Source: Bacillota bacterium (GTDB lineage: Bacteria; Bacillota; Clostridia; Lachnospirales; Lachnospiraceae). From it: DNA of 6,292 nucleotides. The position numbers and the translations under genes were made by a program. The notes below the pieces were generated by a model. That model was not told the origin of the DNA. It did no database searches and worked only from the letters and a program-made list of their open reading frames with translations. How positions within the stretch are numbered: position 1 is the first letter of the stretch; every line of letters starts with the position of its first letter. Of the stretch, positions 6,064 to 6,292 are shown piece after piece. Location: NCBI GenBank assembly GCA_023387635.1, contig JAEWHU010000015.1, positions 1 to 6,292 on the forward strand. The letters are read 5' to 3'.

Positions 6064-6292
6064 TTGAAAAAGAGGTTATCCATCTTATTAGTATTGATTT
6101 TAGTTTTATCATTGGGATTAACAGGCTGTGGTAGCAATGCACCTGCAGAAACACCAACGGATGGAACTGGGGAAGCAGCGGATTCTGAAGTGATCAAAAT
6201 TGGTATATTTGAGCCAGTTACAGGAGCCTATGCTGCTGGTGGGGAATTAGAGGTAGAGGGTATAAGACTTGCAAACGAATTGTATCCAGAAG
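6064..6292 (+). CDS. Lipoprotein substrate-binding protein of a branched-chain-amino-acid-type ABC transporter (partial)
   Basis: The gene starts at TTG (6064) with AGGGGG (6051-6056) 7 bases upstream and runs off the window end after 76 codons; the 3' part is missing. Residues 1-22 are a lipoprotein signal: Lys2-Lys3-Arg4, a hydrophobic core (LSILLVLILVLSLGL), and the lipobox LTGC with Cys22 as the lipidated residue. A Gly/Pro/Thr/Glu-rich linker (23-42) leads to VIKIGIFEPVTGAYAAGGELEVEGIRLANE. This is the typical first strand and helix of the LivJ/LivK-type (Peripla_BP_6) binding fold, where the 'P-TG-YA--G' segment lines the ligand site. It would sit on the outer face of the membrane and deliver leucine, isoleucine, valine or a related ligand to a Liv-type permease, probably encoded downstream. 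The exact ligand cannot be told from this fragment. Confidence 0.85.
   Translation, partial: MKKRLSILLVLILVLSLGLTGCGSNAPAETPTDGTGEAADSEVIKIGIFEPVTGAYAAGGELEVEGIRLANELYPE

Overview
The window reads as ordinary chromosomal DNA of a low-GC, motile Firmicute, most likely a clostridial relative such as Alkaliphilus. This rests on its AT-rich coding sequence, strong AGGAGG-type ribosome binding sites, three TTG starts, a YvyF-type flagellar-operon gene, and a GlnK/GlnL-type two-component pair of the kind known from Bacillus. I see no rRNA, tRNA, CRISPR array, prophage or complete mobile element. The genus is inference.

Bases 1-120 hold a GC-rich, highly self-complementary element that contrasts sharply with the AT-rich DNA after it. 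It could be the end of a repeat or mobile element, or a structured leader RNA. Its left end may lie outside the window.

Bases 145-2254 encode a membrane sensor histidine kinase and an overlapping response regulator with a YcbB-type output domain (GlnK/GlnL-like). Directly downstream (2340-3710) is an AGCS-family sodium/amino acid symporter gene. Three in-phase decamers lie in the gap before it, a plausible operator for the regulator. The inferred circuit is: the kinase senses an amino acid such as glutamine, and the regulator then activates the transporter. A clear intrinsic terminator closes this block at 3725-3756.

Bases 3849-5046 encode an HDOD signalling protein and a small YvyF-like zinc-ribbon protein of flagellar operons. 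They end at a perfect 19-bp dyad, which also serves as terminator for a convergent minus-strand gene (5094-5675) for an uncharacterised 193-residue protein. That gene has a candidate flagellar sigma-28 promoter, so this block may be a small motility-linked cluster.

Bases 5676-6063 are a divergent regulatory region. It holds the sigma-28-like promoter on the minus strand, a strong sigma-A promoter on the plus strand, a dyad upstream of it, and a leader of about 180 nt with stem-loops. The leader precedes a lipoprotein gene truncated by the window end (6064 onward) that looks like the substrate-binding protein of a branched-chain-amino-acid-type ABC transporter. Amino-acid uptake is thus a theme at both ends. 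No clearly new system is visible; the best leads are the structured element at the left edge, the decamer operator, the sigma-28-linked unknown gene and the structured leader.
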